Shown one piece after another: positions 15,874-23,727 of a DNA stretch of 64,000 nucleotides. The stretch is from Pseudomonadota bacterium (GTDB lineage Bacteria > Pseudomonadota > Gammaproteobacteria > Burkholderiales > Burkholderiaceae_C): assembly GCA_021847345.1 (NCBI GenBank), contig JAJZTW010000001.1, forward strand, positions 1 to 64,000. Reading direction: 5' to 3'. A program made the position numbers and the translations under genes. The notes below the pieces were generated by a model, which worked only from the letters and a program-made list of their open reading frames with translations, searched no databases and was not told the DNA's origin. Each line of letters opens with the position of its first letter. The first letter of the stretch is position 1.

Positions 15874-16418
15874 GGCTGCACGCCCAGGCTGGCGAGGTCC
15901 ACCCCGGCGGGCACCAGCGCGGGCGCGTAGGCGGAACCGAAGTAAGCGCGCATGTGGCCTGCGGCATGTGCGACGATTTGCGGAGTGCGCAATCGCACCG
16001 CCGCACGATACGACGCCGCCGGGCGGGCCCGCAGCCCGGCCTGGTAGCCGGGAAAGTAGCCGCCCAGCAGTTGCCGCAGATCGGGGATGGTGGCGCCCGA
16101 CCACGCGATGGCGAACACCACGCCGTCGGAGCCCGAGTACTCGTGCACCGTCACGCCCGACACGTCGACCACGGTGGTGTCGCTGACCTGCGCGGCGCCG
16201 GCGGCTCGCAGTGCGTGCGCCTGCGCCAGCGGCCGCCCATCGGCCAGCGCGCCGGACGCCGGTCCGCCGAGCGCGGCATGCGCTCCCGGTGCGGCGACAA
16301 GCGCGGCGCAGCCCACGCACAGCCAGGCGCGCCAGACGCGGCAAAGGTGCCAAAAATGCCAAAGGTGCCGAAGGTACCAAGCGGCCGGCTGTTGCCGACC
16401 CCCACCCGACTCACGCAT
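15870..16418 (-). CDS. DUF2844-family exported protein
   Basis: 182 residues in the longest form. A hydrophobic export segment (V-W-R-A-W-L-C-V-G-C-A-A-L-V-A-A) ends in A-H-A-A-L-G-G, a good signal-peptidase site. The mature part carries the family features V-H-E-Y-S-G-S-D-G-V-V-F-A-I-A-W and P-D-L-R-Q-L-L-G-G-Y-F. The N-terminal ~20 residues are encoded by a 9-bp tandem repeat (Trp/His/Leu-rich) and look unnatural, so translation may start later at a non-ATG codon. Coupled to the DUF3443 lipoprotein gene. No biochemical role is known to me. Confidence 0.75.
   Translation of the reverse strand: MRESGGGRQQPAAWYLRHLWHFWHLCRVWRAWLCVGCAALVAAPGAHAALGGPASGALADGRPLAQAHALRAAGAAQVSDTTVVDVSGVTVHEYSGSDGVVFAIAWSGATIPDLRQLLGGYFPGYQAGLRARPAASYRAAVRLRTPQIVAHAAGHMRAYFGSAYAPALVPAGVDLASLGVQP
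16343..16378 (-). repeat. Four imperfect 9-bp tandem repeats at the start of the DUF2844 gene
   Basis: On the plus strand the units are AAAGGTGCC, AAAAATGCC, AAAGGTGCC and GAAGGTACC. They are in frame with the DUF2844 ORF and would encode a W-Y-L-R-H-L-W-H-F-W-H-L stretch before the signal peptide. Unit gain or loss would keep the frame. Confidence 0.7.
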
Positions 16419-16517
16419 GATCCGACAGGTCCCGAGGCCTGCCCGAGGCCTCCTGGTGGGCGACTATAGCGGCCCGGCGAGATCCACCGTCGGCCATGGG
16501 GACGGCAAGGCGCGCCG

Positions 16518-16982
16518 TCAGCTGAAGCGGATCTGCCCCTGAGGCAGCAGGTACAGCACCAGCGCGCGCCCCTGGCGCACCGTCGGACGATGGGCGCTGC
16601 CCGGACCGTACACCACCCAGCCCGCGCCATGGCCGTCGAAGCGGGCGTCGGCATCCAGCGGCATCACGAGGTCGATTTCCCCCAGCGGGTGTTCGTGGTG
16701 CGGACCTGCAATGTCTTGCATGTTCACGACATCCACGGAAAAACCTTGCAGGGCCTGTTCCGGCTTGAACACCCGGCCGTAGCGAATGCCCCCGGCTTCG
16801 CGCGCGCACAGCGCGCCTTCGGCGACACCCTGTTCGCAGGCTTCGCGCAGCCGCGCATACAGCGCGCTGGACGGCCCGAACTCGTCGTTGAGCCGCTGCT
16901 GAAGGCGTTCATCGAGAGGCGCTCCGGAAATCGCGGCAGTGATTTCGCATACGGCTTGATGCAAGGCATACACAGACGACAT
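16518..16982 (-). CDS. DUF4863-family protein (cupin-like, aromatic-catabolism associated)
   Basis: 154 residues from the ATG at 16982. The sequence (G-G-I-R-Y-G-R-V-F, H-H-E-H-P-L-G-E-I-D-L-V-M-P, G-W-V-V-Y-G-P-G-S-A-H-R-P-T-V) matches the DUF4863 family, which includes 4-hydroxylaminobenzoate lyase-like proteins and members found in benzoate (box) gene clusters. His/Glu residues in the H-H-E-H stretch and the late H-R-P could form a small metal or substrate site, as in cupins. It is divergent from the BoxR-like regulator and shares its operator region, so it is probably a target. The exact reaction is not established. Confidence 0.72.
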   Translation of the reverse strand: MSSVYALHQAVCEITAAISGAPLDERLQQRLNDEFGPSSALYARLREACEQGVAEGALCAREAGGIRYGRVFKPEQALQGFSVDVVNMQDIAGPHHEHPLGEIDLVMPLDADARFDGHGAGWVVYGPGSAHRPTVRQGRALVLYLLPQGQIRFS

Positions 16983-17016
16983 GGGAATCATCCTGAGGTT
17001 GTGGTGTGGCGCAATA

Positions 17017-17030
17017 TGCAGTATTGTGCG
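17017..17030. promoter_or_regulatory. BoxR-type operator, TGCA-N6-TGCG
   Basis: The core TGCA-GTATTG-TGCG differs by one base from the TGCA-N6-TGCA site described for BoxR regulators. It lies between the divergent starts of the DUF4863 gene and the BoxR-like gene, within a larger imperfect palindrome (CGCAATA ... TATTGTGCG). Confidence 0.55.
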
Positions 17031-17059
17031 TCCGACGACTGTAAATTTCCGCCCCCTGG

Positions 17060-18028
17060 ATGTCAAGCACTATATTGCATACTTCGACTGCTGCCGCCAG
17101 CAGCCCCCCAGCCCCCGGACAGCCGGCGGGCACGAGCCGGGTACCGCGCGCGGCATTGCCGTCGCGGCACCCGTTCCTGGTGTCCCTGGGCGAGCGCGTG
17201 CGCGCGCTGCGTGCGCGTCGAGGGCTCACGCGCAAGGCCGTGGCGCTTGCCTCCGACGTTTCGGAGCGCCATCTGGCCAACCTCGAAAGCGGCGTGGGCA
17301 ATGCCTCGGTGCTGGTGCTGCTGCAGGTGGCGCAGGCGCTGCAGTGCTCGCTGGCCGAGCTGCTGGGAGACGTCACCGCGTCGTCGCCCGAATGGGTGCT
17401 GATCCGCGAACTCCTCGAGCATCGCGACGAGGCCACGCTGGGGCGCGTGCGAGCGGCCATCGGCGAGATGCTGGGCACCGGCGGAGACAACGCCGCGCGC
17501 AGCTCGCGCGTGGCACTGATCGGGCTGCGCGGAGCCGGCAAGACCACGCTGGGCCGCATGCTGGCCGAGGATCTGGGCTTCCCCTTCGTCGAGCTCAGCC
17601 GCGAGATCGAGCAATTCGCCGGTTGCAGCGTGGCCGAGATCCAGTCGCTGTACGGCATGAACGCGTATCGCCGCTACGAGCGCCGGGCTCTGGAGGAAAC
17701 CATCCAGCTCTACACCGAGGCGGTGATCGCCACGCCGGGCGGGCTGGTGTCCGAACCGGCGACCTTCAACCTGCTGCTGGCGCACTGCACGACCGTGTGG
17801 CTCAAGGCCACGCCGCAGGACCACATGCAGCGCGTGATCGCGCAGGGCGACATGCGCCCGATGGCCGCCAGCGCCGAGGCCATGGGGGACCTGCGCACCA
17901 TCCTGGCCGGACGCGAACCCTTCTACACCAAGGCCGAGTTCTCGCTGGACACCAGCGCCCAGGCGCTGCAGCCGACCTTCCTGGCGCTGCGCGCGCTGGT
18001 GCGCGAGACCCTGCGCATCGACGCCTGA
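17060..18028 (+). CDS. BoxR-like transcriptional regulator: XRE HTH fused to shikimate-kinase-like domain
   Basis: 322 residues. Residues ~40-100 form an XRE-type helix-turn-helix (L-G-E-R-V-R-A-L-R-A-R-R-G-L-T-R-K-A-V-A ... S-E-R-H-L-A-N-L-E). Residues ~150-320 resemble shikimate kinase with Walker A G-L-R-G-A-G-K-T-T-L-G. This fusion defines BoxR, the repressor of the aerobic benzoyl-CoA (box) pathway, which is relieved by benzoyl-CoA. No boxABC genes lie in the window, so its effector here may differ. The second operator (17066-17079) lies inside the annotated 5' end. The true start may therefore be downstream (a TTG or GTG in the next ~40 codons), or the gene may be autoregulated through its own coding start. 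Confidence 0.8.
   Translation: MSSTILHTSTAAASSPPAPGQPAGTSRVPRAALPSRHPFLVSLGERVRALRARRGLTRKAVALASDVSERHLANLESGVGNASVLVLLQVAQALQCSLAELLGDVTASSPEWVLIRELLEHRDEATLGRVRAAIGEMLGTGGDNAARSSRVALIGLRGAGKTTLGRMLAEDLGFPFVELSREIEQFAGCSVAEIQSLYGMNAYRRYERRALEETIQLYTEAVIATPGGLVSEPATFNLLLAHCTTVWLKATPQDHMQRVIAQGDMRPMAASAEAMGDLRTILAGREPFYTKAEFSLDTSAQALQPTFLALRALVRETLRIDA
17066..17079. promoter_or_regulatory. Second BoxR-type operator, AGCA-N6-TGCA
   Basis: AGCA-CTATAT-TGCA again differs by one base from TGCA-N6-TGCA. It lies 49 bp from the first site and overlaps the first codons annotated for the BoxR-like gene, which points to negative autoregulation. Confidence 0.55.
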
Positions 18029-18112
18029 TCCCCGGCAGCCGCCGAGCCCGCCGGCCGGCCGCGCCATCGTTCCCTCCGGCGCCCCAGGCGCCGTCTTCTC
18101 CGGAGTCCGTCC

Positions 18113-18901
18113 ATGCCCGATACCCTTTCGATCCTGACCCGCCGCGCCGGCGTGGCCGAGGTGCGCATGTCGCGCCCGCAGGTGTTCAACGCGTTCGACG
18201 AAGCGATGATCGGCGAACTCGACCAGGCCTTCGCCGCATTGGCCGACGACCCCGCGGTGCGCGTGGTCGTGCTGTCGGGCGAGGGCAAGCACTTCAGCGC
18301 CGGCGCCGACCTGCAATGGATGCAGCGCGCCAGTCAGGCCGACGAGGCCTGGAACCTGGCCGACGCGCGGCGTTTCGCAGCCATGCTGCGACGCATCGAC
18401 ACCTTCGCGAAACCGACGGTGGCGCGCATCCAGGGCGCTGCGCTGGGCGGGGGCGTCGGGCTGGCCTGCGTGTGCGACGTCGCGGTGGCCGCGGACTCGG
18501 CGAGTTTCGCGGTCAGCGAAGCCCGTTTCGGCATCCTGCCGGCGGTCATCGGACCCTATGTGACCAACGCCGTGGGGCGCCGCCAGGCTCGGCGCCTGGC
18601 ACTGAGCATGCGCCGCATCGACGCCGCGCAAGCGCTGGCCATGGGCCTCGTGCACGAGGTCGTCGCCGCCGACGCGCTGGACGCCGCGGTGGACCGCGCG
18701 ACCGAGGAACTGCTGCAGGGAGGCCCGGCGGCCCAGCGCGAGATCAAGCAACTGTTCGCGGCGCTGCAGGTGGGACCGGTGAGCGACGACGTGGTGGACC
18801 TGACCGCGCGCACCATCAGCCGCGTTCGAGGCACCGACGAGGCGCGTCAGGGCTTCGCCGCGTTCCTGTCCAAGCAACCGGCGCCCTGGGTTCCCCGCTG
18901 A
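18113..18901 (+). CDS. Enoyl-CoA hydratase/isomerase (methylglutaconyl-CoA hydratase-like)
   Basis: 262-residue crotonase-fold protein. The oxyanion-hole motifs are present: H-F-S-A-G-A-D-L-Q-W-M and I-Q-G-A-A-L-G-G-G-V-G-L-A. The catalytic region reads S-E-A-R-F-G-I-L-P-A-V-I-G-P-Y-V, closest in pattern to LiuC-type methylglutaconyl-CoA hydratases of leucine/isovalerate breakdown. The second Glu used by classical enoyl-CoA hydratases is not obvious, as in that subgroup. It follows the BoxR-like gene by 84 bp on the same strand and might be co-regulated. The substrate remains open (branched-chain or aromatic CoA ester). Confidence 0.82.
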   Translation: MPDTLSILTRRAGVAEVRMSRPQVFNAFDEAMIGELDQAFAALADDPAVRVVVLSGEGKHFSAGADLQWMQRASQADEAWNLADARRFAAMLRRIDTFAKPTVARIQGAALGGGVGLACVCDVAVAADSASFAVSEARFGILPAVIGPYVTNAVGRRQARRLALSMRRIDAAQALAMGLVHEVVAADALDAAVDRATEELLQGGPAAQREIKQLFAALQVGPVSDDVVDLTARTISRVRGTDEARQGFAAFLSKQPAPWVPR

Positions 18902-18923
18902 GCAGCCCGCGCCGCGCGCCGGG

Positions 18924-19637
18924 TCAGTGGCATTGCGCGCCCGGAGTGCCGGGGTCGCTGGCCAGCGCTTCGCGCCACACGCGCATCGGCACGTAGGTGC
19001 GCAGGCGCCGCACCAGGCACTCGGCCACCTCGGCGCCGGCTTCGTGTCCGACGAAGGGCAGCACGTCGGCGGTGACGTCGGCCCCCAGGCGCACCAGGTG
19101 CTCGGCGGCCTCGATGGTCAGCGCGTAGGGCATCACCGTGTCGCTCTTGCCGTGCAGCAGGTGCAACGTGGTGCCGCCGGTGGCCTGACGCGGCAGCCGC
19201 GCGAAACGCCCGCCGATGCTCGCCACGCGCCCGGCCAGCGCGTCGCGGTCGCGCGTGGACTCCAGCGCCATGATGCCCCCCTGGGAGAATCCGACCAGCG
19301 CGGTCTGCGCCACGCTGGTCGAGGTTTCGCGCTGCCAGTGGCGCACGGTGTCGACGAACTGCGGCAAGGCCTGTGCCACGCGCTCGGCGCGGTTGTGCTC
19401 GTCGATGCCACGCACCGGGAACCACTGGTAGCCTGCGCCGGCCTCGCAGGCCTGCGGGGACCGCACGCTGACCACGCAGGCCTGCTCGAACTCGGCGGCC
19501 AGGCGCCGGCCCAGCGGGGCCATGTCGTGCTCGTCGGCGCCCCACCCGTGGAACAGCAGCACGAGTTGCTGCGCCGGCCCGGCGGGGCGTGCGATCACGA
19601 GACTGGGAAGCATGGGCAGCGGGTGGGCTGGTTGCAT
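18924..19637 (-). CDS. ypfH: Alpha/beta-hydrolase esterase, YpfH / carboxylesterase-phospholipase type
   Basis: 237 residues from the ATG at 19637. The catalytic triad is visible: nucleophile Ser in G-F-S-Q-G-G, Asp in H-G-K-S-D-T-V-M-P, and His in P-F-V-G-H-E-A-G. L-L-F-H-G-W-G-A-D-E-H-D supplies the oxyanion hole. These enzymes hydrolyse short acyl esters or lysophospholipids in the cytoplasm. It is the last gene of a leftward run beginning at marR, 80 bp after the dioxygenase-like gene, so membership of that operon is possible but not certain. Confidence 0.82.
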   Translation of the reverse strand: MQPAHPLPMLPSLVIARPAGPAQQLVLLFHGWGADEHDMAPLGRRLAAEFEQACVVSVRSPQACEAGAGYQWFPVRGIDEHNRAERVAQALPQFVDTVRHWQRETSTSVAQTALVGFSQGGIMALESTRDRDALAGRVASIGGRFARLPRQATGGTTLHLLHGKSDTVMPYALTIEAAEHLVRLGADVTADVLPFVGHEAGAEVAECLVRRLRTYVPMRVWREALASDPGTPGAQCH

Positions 19638-19717
19638 GGGATTCGCGTGGGCCTTGGCGGGCGCGAGAGCGCCCAGGGCTTCGATTGTGCACCCGCGCGG
19701 TCCCTGCGCTGCCAGGG

Positions 19718-20509
19718 TCAGTCGAAGGACCACGCGTCCATCGCAAGCATGCCGTAGTGCACGCCGCCGTGCCAGCGCCGCGCACGCGCGCCGGAGCCGG
19801 CAGCACCGAGCGCGAAGTGCAGCGGCAACAGGTGTTCGGGCGTGGGATGGGCGCGCAGGGCGTGCGGGGCCCGCGTGTCCCACGCCAGAAGTTGCTTCAC
19901 GTCGCCGGCGCGGATCGCCGCTGCTACCCACTCGGCGAACTCCCGCACATAGGGTTCGGCGGTGGCGTCCACCGCCGCGCACGCGCGAAACTCGTGCAGG
20001 TTGTGGGTCAGGCTGCCGCTGCCCAGCAGCAGCACACCCTGTTCGCGCAGGGGGCGCAGCGCCTGCCCGAGATGCCAGGCGCCCATGGGGTCCAGCGGCC
20101 AGGGCATGGACAGCGCGACCACCGGCAGTTCGGCGCGAGCAAACATGAGCTGCAGTGGCACCCACATTCCGTGGTCGAGCCCGCGCAGCGCATCGAGCGA
20201 AGCCGTCATGCCCGCCGCCTGCAGCAGGCGCCGGGCCTCGGCAGCCACTTCCGGCGAACCCGGCACCTCGTAGCGAAGATCTCGCAACGCGGGGTCGAAA
20301 CCGTGGAAATCGTGCAGCGTGGGGGGGCGCTCATGCGCCCCCAGCGCCACGCCACGGGTCATCCAGTGCGGCGACAGCACGACGACCGCGCGCGGGCCGT
20401 GGCCGAGCAGTTCGCGCCCGAGCTCGCGCAGCATCCCTGCCGCGCTGCCCGGCTCCAGCGGGAGCATGGGCGAGCCATGCGAGACGAAGACCACCGGAGA
20501 TGCTGGCAT
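19718..20509 (-). CDS. LigB-type extradiol aromatic ring-opening dioxygenase (DODA/YgiD family)
   Basis: 263 residues from the ATG at 20509. Metal-binding His residues of the family are present: F-V-S-H-G-S-P-M near the start, L-S-P-H-W, H-D-F-H-G-F and, later, G-S-G-S-L-T-H-N-L-H-E-F. Members cleave catecholic rings using Zn or Fe; bacterial YgiD acts on DOPA in vitro. The natural substrate here is unknown. It starts 26 bp after the GST gene, and the pairing of a glutathione transferase with a ring-opening enzyme would fit breakdown or detoxification of an aromatic compound. Confidence 0.82.
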   Translation of the reverse strand: MPASPVVFVSHGSPMLPLEPGSAAGMLRELGRELLGHGPRAVVVLSPHWMTRGVALGAHERPPTLHDFHGFDPALRDLRYEVPGSPEVAAEARRLLQAAGMTASLDALRGLDHGMWVPLQLMFARAELPVVALSMPWPLDPMGAWHLGQALRPLREQGVLLLGSGSLTHNLHEFRACAAVDATAEPYVREFAEWVAAAIRAGDVKQLLAWDTRAPHALRAHPTPEHLLPLHFALGAAGSGARARRWHGGVHYGMLAMDAWSFD

Positions 20510-20535
20510 GGCGAGCGGGCGCGACAAGCGTGGCT

Positions 20536-21150
20536 TCAGGACTTCTTCGCGTCGCGCTCGGCCTGCAGCGTGGCAGCCACCGCGGGACGCTGCGACACGC
20601 GCTGCACGTAGGCCTGCAGCGCAGGCCACGCTGCCAGGTCCATGCCGACGTAGCCGGTCCAGCTCAGCACCGTGAACAGATAGGCATCGGCCACCGTGAA
20701 GTGCGCGCCCATGAGGTAGTCCTGGCGCGACAGGGTGTCGGCAAGATAGTCGAAGCGCGACTGCAGGCGCTGCTTTTGCAGGTCCTTGACGGAATCCGGG
20801 AACTGGGGGTTGAACAGCGGGCTGAACTGCTTGTGCAGTTCGGTGGAGATGAAGTTCAACCACTCCTGCAGTCGATAGCGCTCGATGCTGCCGTTGGCCG
20901 GCGCCAACCCGGCTTCCGGCTTGCGGTCGGCCAGGTACTGCACGATGGCCGGACCTTCGGTGAGCATGCTGCCGTCGTCGAGTTCGAGCACCGGCACGTA
21001 GCCCTTGGGGTTGATGGCGCGGAAGTCCCCGCCGCCATCAAGGGTCTTGGCGCCGAGGTCGACCTTGACCGTCTGCACGGGAAGGCCGAGTTCATGCAGC
21101 ACGATATGCGGGGAAAGCGAGCAGGCGCCGGGGGCGAAATACAGTTTCAT
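20536..21150 (-). CDS. gst: Glutathione S-transferase (beta class)
   Basis: 204 residues with an N-terminal thioredoxin-like domain (M-K-L-Y-F-A-P-G-A-C-S-L-S-P-H, with Cys10 characteristic of bacterial beta-class GSTs), the cis-Pro in G-Y-V-P-V-L, the glutathione-binding L-T-E-G-P-A-I-V-Q-Y-L, and an all-helical C-terminal domain with F-T-V-A-D-A-Y-L-F. It conjugates or reduces electrophiles with glutathione in the cytoplasm. It lies 36 bp after the YceI gene in the MarR-led run, consistent with a stress or xenobiotic response. Confidence 0.9.
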   Translation of the reverse strand: MKLYFAPGACSLSPHIVLHELGLPVQTVKVDLGAKTLDGGGDFRAINPKGYVPVLELDDGSMLTEGPAIVQYLADRKPEAGLAPANGSIERYRLQEWLNFISTELHKQFSPLFNPQFPDSVKDLQKQRLQSRFDYLADTLSRQDYLMGAHFTVADAYLFTVLSWTGYVGMDLAAWPALQAYVQRVSQRPAVAATLQAERDAKKS

Positions 21151-21186
21151 CGCAGATGCTTCCTTGGAAATGGGCAGGAGCCTGGG

Positions 21187-21846
21187 TCAGGATGGGTTGC
21201 GAACGCCTTCGACTTCCACGCGCACGCGCACCTTGTGGCCGATTCCCGCGGCAAAGGCGTCGATGCCGAAATCGGTGCGATCGATCACCGTCGTTGCGAC
21301 GAAGCCGCTGAGGTAGCCGCCCCAGGGCTTGGGCAGGTACGACACCTCGCCGGCACCCACCAGGTGCACGCGGAACGCGACCGGGCGCGTCACGCCATGC
21401 AGCGTGAGTTCGCCGTGCAGCACGCCGGCGCGCGGCCCGTGGGGCACGTAGCGGGTGCTCACGAAATGCATGGTCGGGAACTTGGCGGCATCGAGGAACT
21501 CGTCACCGAGCACGTGCTTGTCGCGCAGCGGCAGGAAGGTGGCGATGCTGTCGACCGGGATGGTGATGTCGGCCTTGTCGGCCTTCGGGTCGCGCGGATC
21601 GAAGGTGTAGGTGCCGGTGACCTTGCTGAACACGCCGGTGAACGAACCGACGCCGGCATGTCCGATGCTGAATTGCGCGCCGGAGTGATCCGAGTCCACC
21701 GTGTAACTGCCGGCGGGATCGGCGTGCAGGCGGGCGTAGGCCTGGACCTTGGGCGCGGCATCGGCGGCGTGGGCGGGAGCCGCCAGCGTGGCCAGCGACA
21801 GCGCGCCTGCGCCCAGCGCGAGACGAATGCGGGAAAGAGTAGGCAT
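21187..21846 (-). CDS. YceI-family periplasmic lipid-binding protein (first)
   Basis: 219 residues. A cleavable signal peptide (L-A-L-G-A-G-A-L-S-L-A-T-L-A-A-P-A-H-A) is followed by the YceI lipocalin-like barrel: Y-T-V-D-S-D-H-S-G-A-Q-F-S-I-G-H, F-L-P-L-R-D-K-H-V-L-G-D-E-F-L-D, T-L-H-G-V-T-R-P-V and D-R-T-D-F-G-I-D. YceI proteins bind polyisoprenoid-like molecules (quinone-like tails) in the periplasm, and their genes often sit with cytochrome b561. It differs from the second YceI by its longer N-terminal linker. Confidence 0.9.
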   Translation of the reverse strand: MPTLSRIRLALGAGALSLATLAAPAHAADAAPKVQAYARLHADPAGSYTVDSDHSGAQFSIGHAGVGSFTGVFSKVTGTYTFDPRDPKADKADITIPVDSIATFLPLRDKHVLGDEFLDAAKFPTMHFVSTRYVPHGPRAGVLHGELTLHGVTRPVAFRVHLVGAGEVSYLPKPWGGYLSGFVATTVIDRTDFGIDAFAAGIGHKVRVRVEVEGVRNPS

Positions 21847-21950
21847 GAACGACTTCCTTCAACGTACGAATGCAAGCCGGGCTTGCGGAAGGCGCGGCCA
21901 CGTGGCGCGCGCCGGAGAGGGTCCCCGGGCGACTCGCCGCCCGGGCGTGT

Positions 21951-22550
21951 TCAGGGCGCCACCAGCAGGTGCACGTGCACCGGGATCATCGCGGCGACCA
22001 CGCTGGTATCCGCCCAGCTGCCGCCGCCGAGCCCGTAGGCGCTGCGGTCGAGCTGGAAGTCGGCATCCATGGCCAGCGCAGGACCCGCCGCATGGGTGGT
22101 CACCAGAACGCGCAGCGCACGCGTCGCGCCGCGTACCGTGAAGTTGCCGCTGGCCCAGTAGCGCCCCGCTCCGGCCGGCACGAAGCCGGTGGAGACGAAG
22201 CGCGCCTGCGGGAAGGCCTTGGCATCGAGCCAGTCGGCGCCGCGCAGCAGGTCATTGGTCTGGGAACTGCCGGCATCGACACTGGCGGCCTGCACGGTGA
22301 CCTCGACCCGGCTGTGCTTCAGGTCCTGCGGCGCGAAATGCACCTGCGCCTGCACGGTGGCGAAATGACCCTTCATGGGCACTCCCATCTGCTTGGCCTG
22401 GAAGCTCACCTCGGCGCCCGGGCGCACCTGGCTGTACACCTCGGCGGCATGGGCGCCGGCGCAGACCATCAGCGACGCAGCGAGCGTGCCCAGCACATGT
22501 GCCACGCGTGCGACGCGCCACGGCGCGAACCCTTTTGTTGCAGACGACAT
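21951..22550 (-). CDS. YceI-family periplasmic protein (second, adjacent to cytochrome b561)
   Basis: 199 residues with a signal peptide ending around A-G-A-H-A-A, then a diverged YceI barrel (S-F-Q-A-K-Q-M-G-V-P-M-K-G-H-F, D-L-L-R-G-A-D-W-L-D-A-K-A-F-P-Q-A-R-F). Key family positions such as the D-L-x-x-x-x-W-L-D-A-x-x-F-P segment are kept, while the N-terminal S-D-H-S motif is lost, so its ligand may differ from that of the neighbouring YceI. The gene starts 4 bp after the cytochrome b561 stop, a strong sign of co-expression. Confidence 0.88.
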   Translation of the reverse strand: MSSATKGFAPWRVARVAHVLGTLAASLMVCAGAHAAEVYSQVRPGAEVSFQAKQMGVPMKGHFATVQAQVHFAPQDLKHSRVEVTVQAASVDAGSSQTNDLLRGADWLDAKAFPQARFVSTGFVPAGAGRYWASGNFTVRGATRALRVLVTTHAAGPALAMDADFQLDRSAYGLGGGSWADTSVVAAMIPVHVHLLVAP

Positions 22551-22554
22551 GGAA

Positions 22555-23136
22555 TCACTCCTTGGAAAGGCGCGGCAGCATGCGCAGCAGCACGCCGTCG
22601 CGGTCGACGAACTGGTGCTTGAGCGCTGCGCCGACGTGGGCGAGGACCAGCGCCGCCATGGTGAAGTTGAGCCACTCGTGGACCTCGGCGAGCTGGCGCG
22701 CCAGCGCGTGATCGGGAGCCAGCAAGTTGGGCAGCGGGAGCACCCCCCACCACACCACCTGCACGCCGGCGGCCGAGCTCAGTGCCCAGCCGGACAGCGG
22801 AATGGCCAGGATGAGCAGATAGAGCAGCTTGTGCAGCGCGTCGGCGACGAGCGCCTGCCAGCGAGGCACCGACGCCGGCAACGGCGGCGGCCGGTGACCG
22901 ATGCGCCACAGCACGCGCAGCACCACGAGCAACAGCACCGTGAGGCCGAACCACTTGTGCCACGCGTACAACTCGATCTTGCGCGGCGAAAGCGCCAGCT
23001 CGCTCATGTACAGGCCCAGCGGGAACAGGCCGAAGATCAGCACGGCGATCATCCAGTGCAGCAGCATGGCCGGCCCGCTGTAGCGTGGGTCGGGAGCTGC
23101 GCCGGTGCCGGCGCGGGAGGAAGGACTCGAGGACAT
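22555..23136 (-). CDS. Cytochrome b561 family membrane electron carrier
   Basis: 193 residues and four transmembrane helices. Haem-b ligand His residues are visible in M-L-L-H-W-M, A-W-H-K-W-F-G, D-A-L-H-K-L-L-Y and E-V-H-E-W-L-N ... L-A-H-V-G-A-A-L-K-H. It moves electrons between quinone and periplasmic acceptors, such as superoxide in CybB. The ATG at 23136 is preferred over a TTG three codons earlier. It follows marR by 15 bp and is followed by a YceI gene 4 bp on, the familiar b561-YceI pairing. Confidence 0.9.
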   Translation of the reverse strand: MSSSPSSRAGTGAAPDPRYSGPAMLLHWMIAVLIFGLFPLGLYMSELALSPRKIELYAWHKWFGLTVLLLVVLRVLWRIGHRPPPLPASVPRWQALVADALHKLLYLLILAIPLSGWALSSAAGVQVVWWGVLPLPNLLAPDHALARQLAEVHEWLNFTMAALVLAHVGAALKHQFVDRDGVLLRMLPRLSKE

Positions 23137-23151
23137 GCTCTGCAACTCCGG

Positions 23152-23619
23152 CTAGGCGCGCTCGGCGCGGGACTCGCTGGCTGCCTGCTCGAAGGCGCCG
23201 CGGATGGCGCGCAGCGCCACCTCGGCGTGCGCGAGGTCGGTGGCAGCGATGCGATCGAACACCTGGCGCAGGTGCAGGCCGTGCGCCGGGAAGACCTGTT
23301 CGAACAGCGCCTGGCCGTCATCGGTCAGGCGAACGATCTGGCCGCGGCCGTCGCGCGGGTCGGGGTCGCGGCGCACCAGCCCCTTGGCCAGCAGGCGGTC
23401 GATCACGCCGGTCAGCGTGCCCTTGGTGATCAGCGTGCGCGCGCCCAGCATCTTGGGGTTCATGCCGGCGGTGTTGCCCAGCGTGGCCACGACGTCGAAC
23501 TGCGCCGGCGTCAGGCCCATGGTGCCGACATGGGCCGCCGAATAACGCTCGAAAGCCTGGTAGGCGCGCACGAGTTCGCGCAACAGCGCAAGGTAGGGAT
23601 TGGCGGAGCTGGTGGCCAT
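23152..23619 (-). CDS. MarR-family transcriptional regulator
   Basis: 155 residues from the ATG at 23619. Winged-helix elements are clear: L-T-P-A-Q-F-D-V-V-A-T-L, T-L-I-T-K-G-T-L-T-G-V-I-D-R-L, G-L-V-R-R-D-P-D-P-R-D-G-R-G-Q-I-V-R-L-T-D-D-G. MarR proteins are dimeric repressors released by phenolic ligands or thiol oxidation. It heads a leftward operon (b561, two YceI, GST, dioxygenase) that it probably controls through the inverted repeat at 23714-23727. A Cys-based switch is unlikely because the protein has no cysteine. Confidence 0.88.
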   Translation of the reverse strand: MATSSANPYLALLRELVRAYQAFERYSAAHVGTMGLTPAQFDVVATLGNTAGMNPKMLGARTLITKGTLTGVIDRLLAKGLVRRDPDPRDGRGQIVRLTDDGQALFEQVFPAHGLHLRQVFDRIAATDLAHAEVALRAIRGAFEQAASESRAERA

Positions 23620-23713
23620 GGTGGTTTCGCGTTCCGGCCCTGGAGCCATCGCGCCAGGACCGTGCCGGTGGGCAGGCACTGCGCCTGGACGGCAACGCGG
23701 CATGCAAATATTA

Positions 23714-23727
23714 GTTCGCATTAGAAC
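23714..23727. promoter_or_regulatory. Probable MarR operator (GTTC-N6-GAAC)
   Basis: GTTC-GCATTA-GAAC is a perfect inverted repeat, with ATTAG repeated around it. It lies 95 bp upstream of marR, just before a minus-strand TAATAT (23713-23708) that could be the -10 element. A dimeric repressor bound here would block that promoter. Confidence 0.5.
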
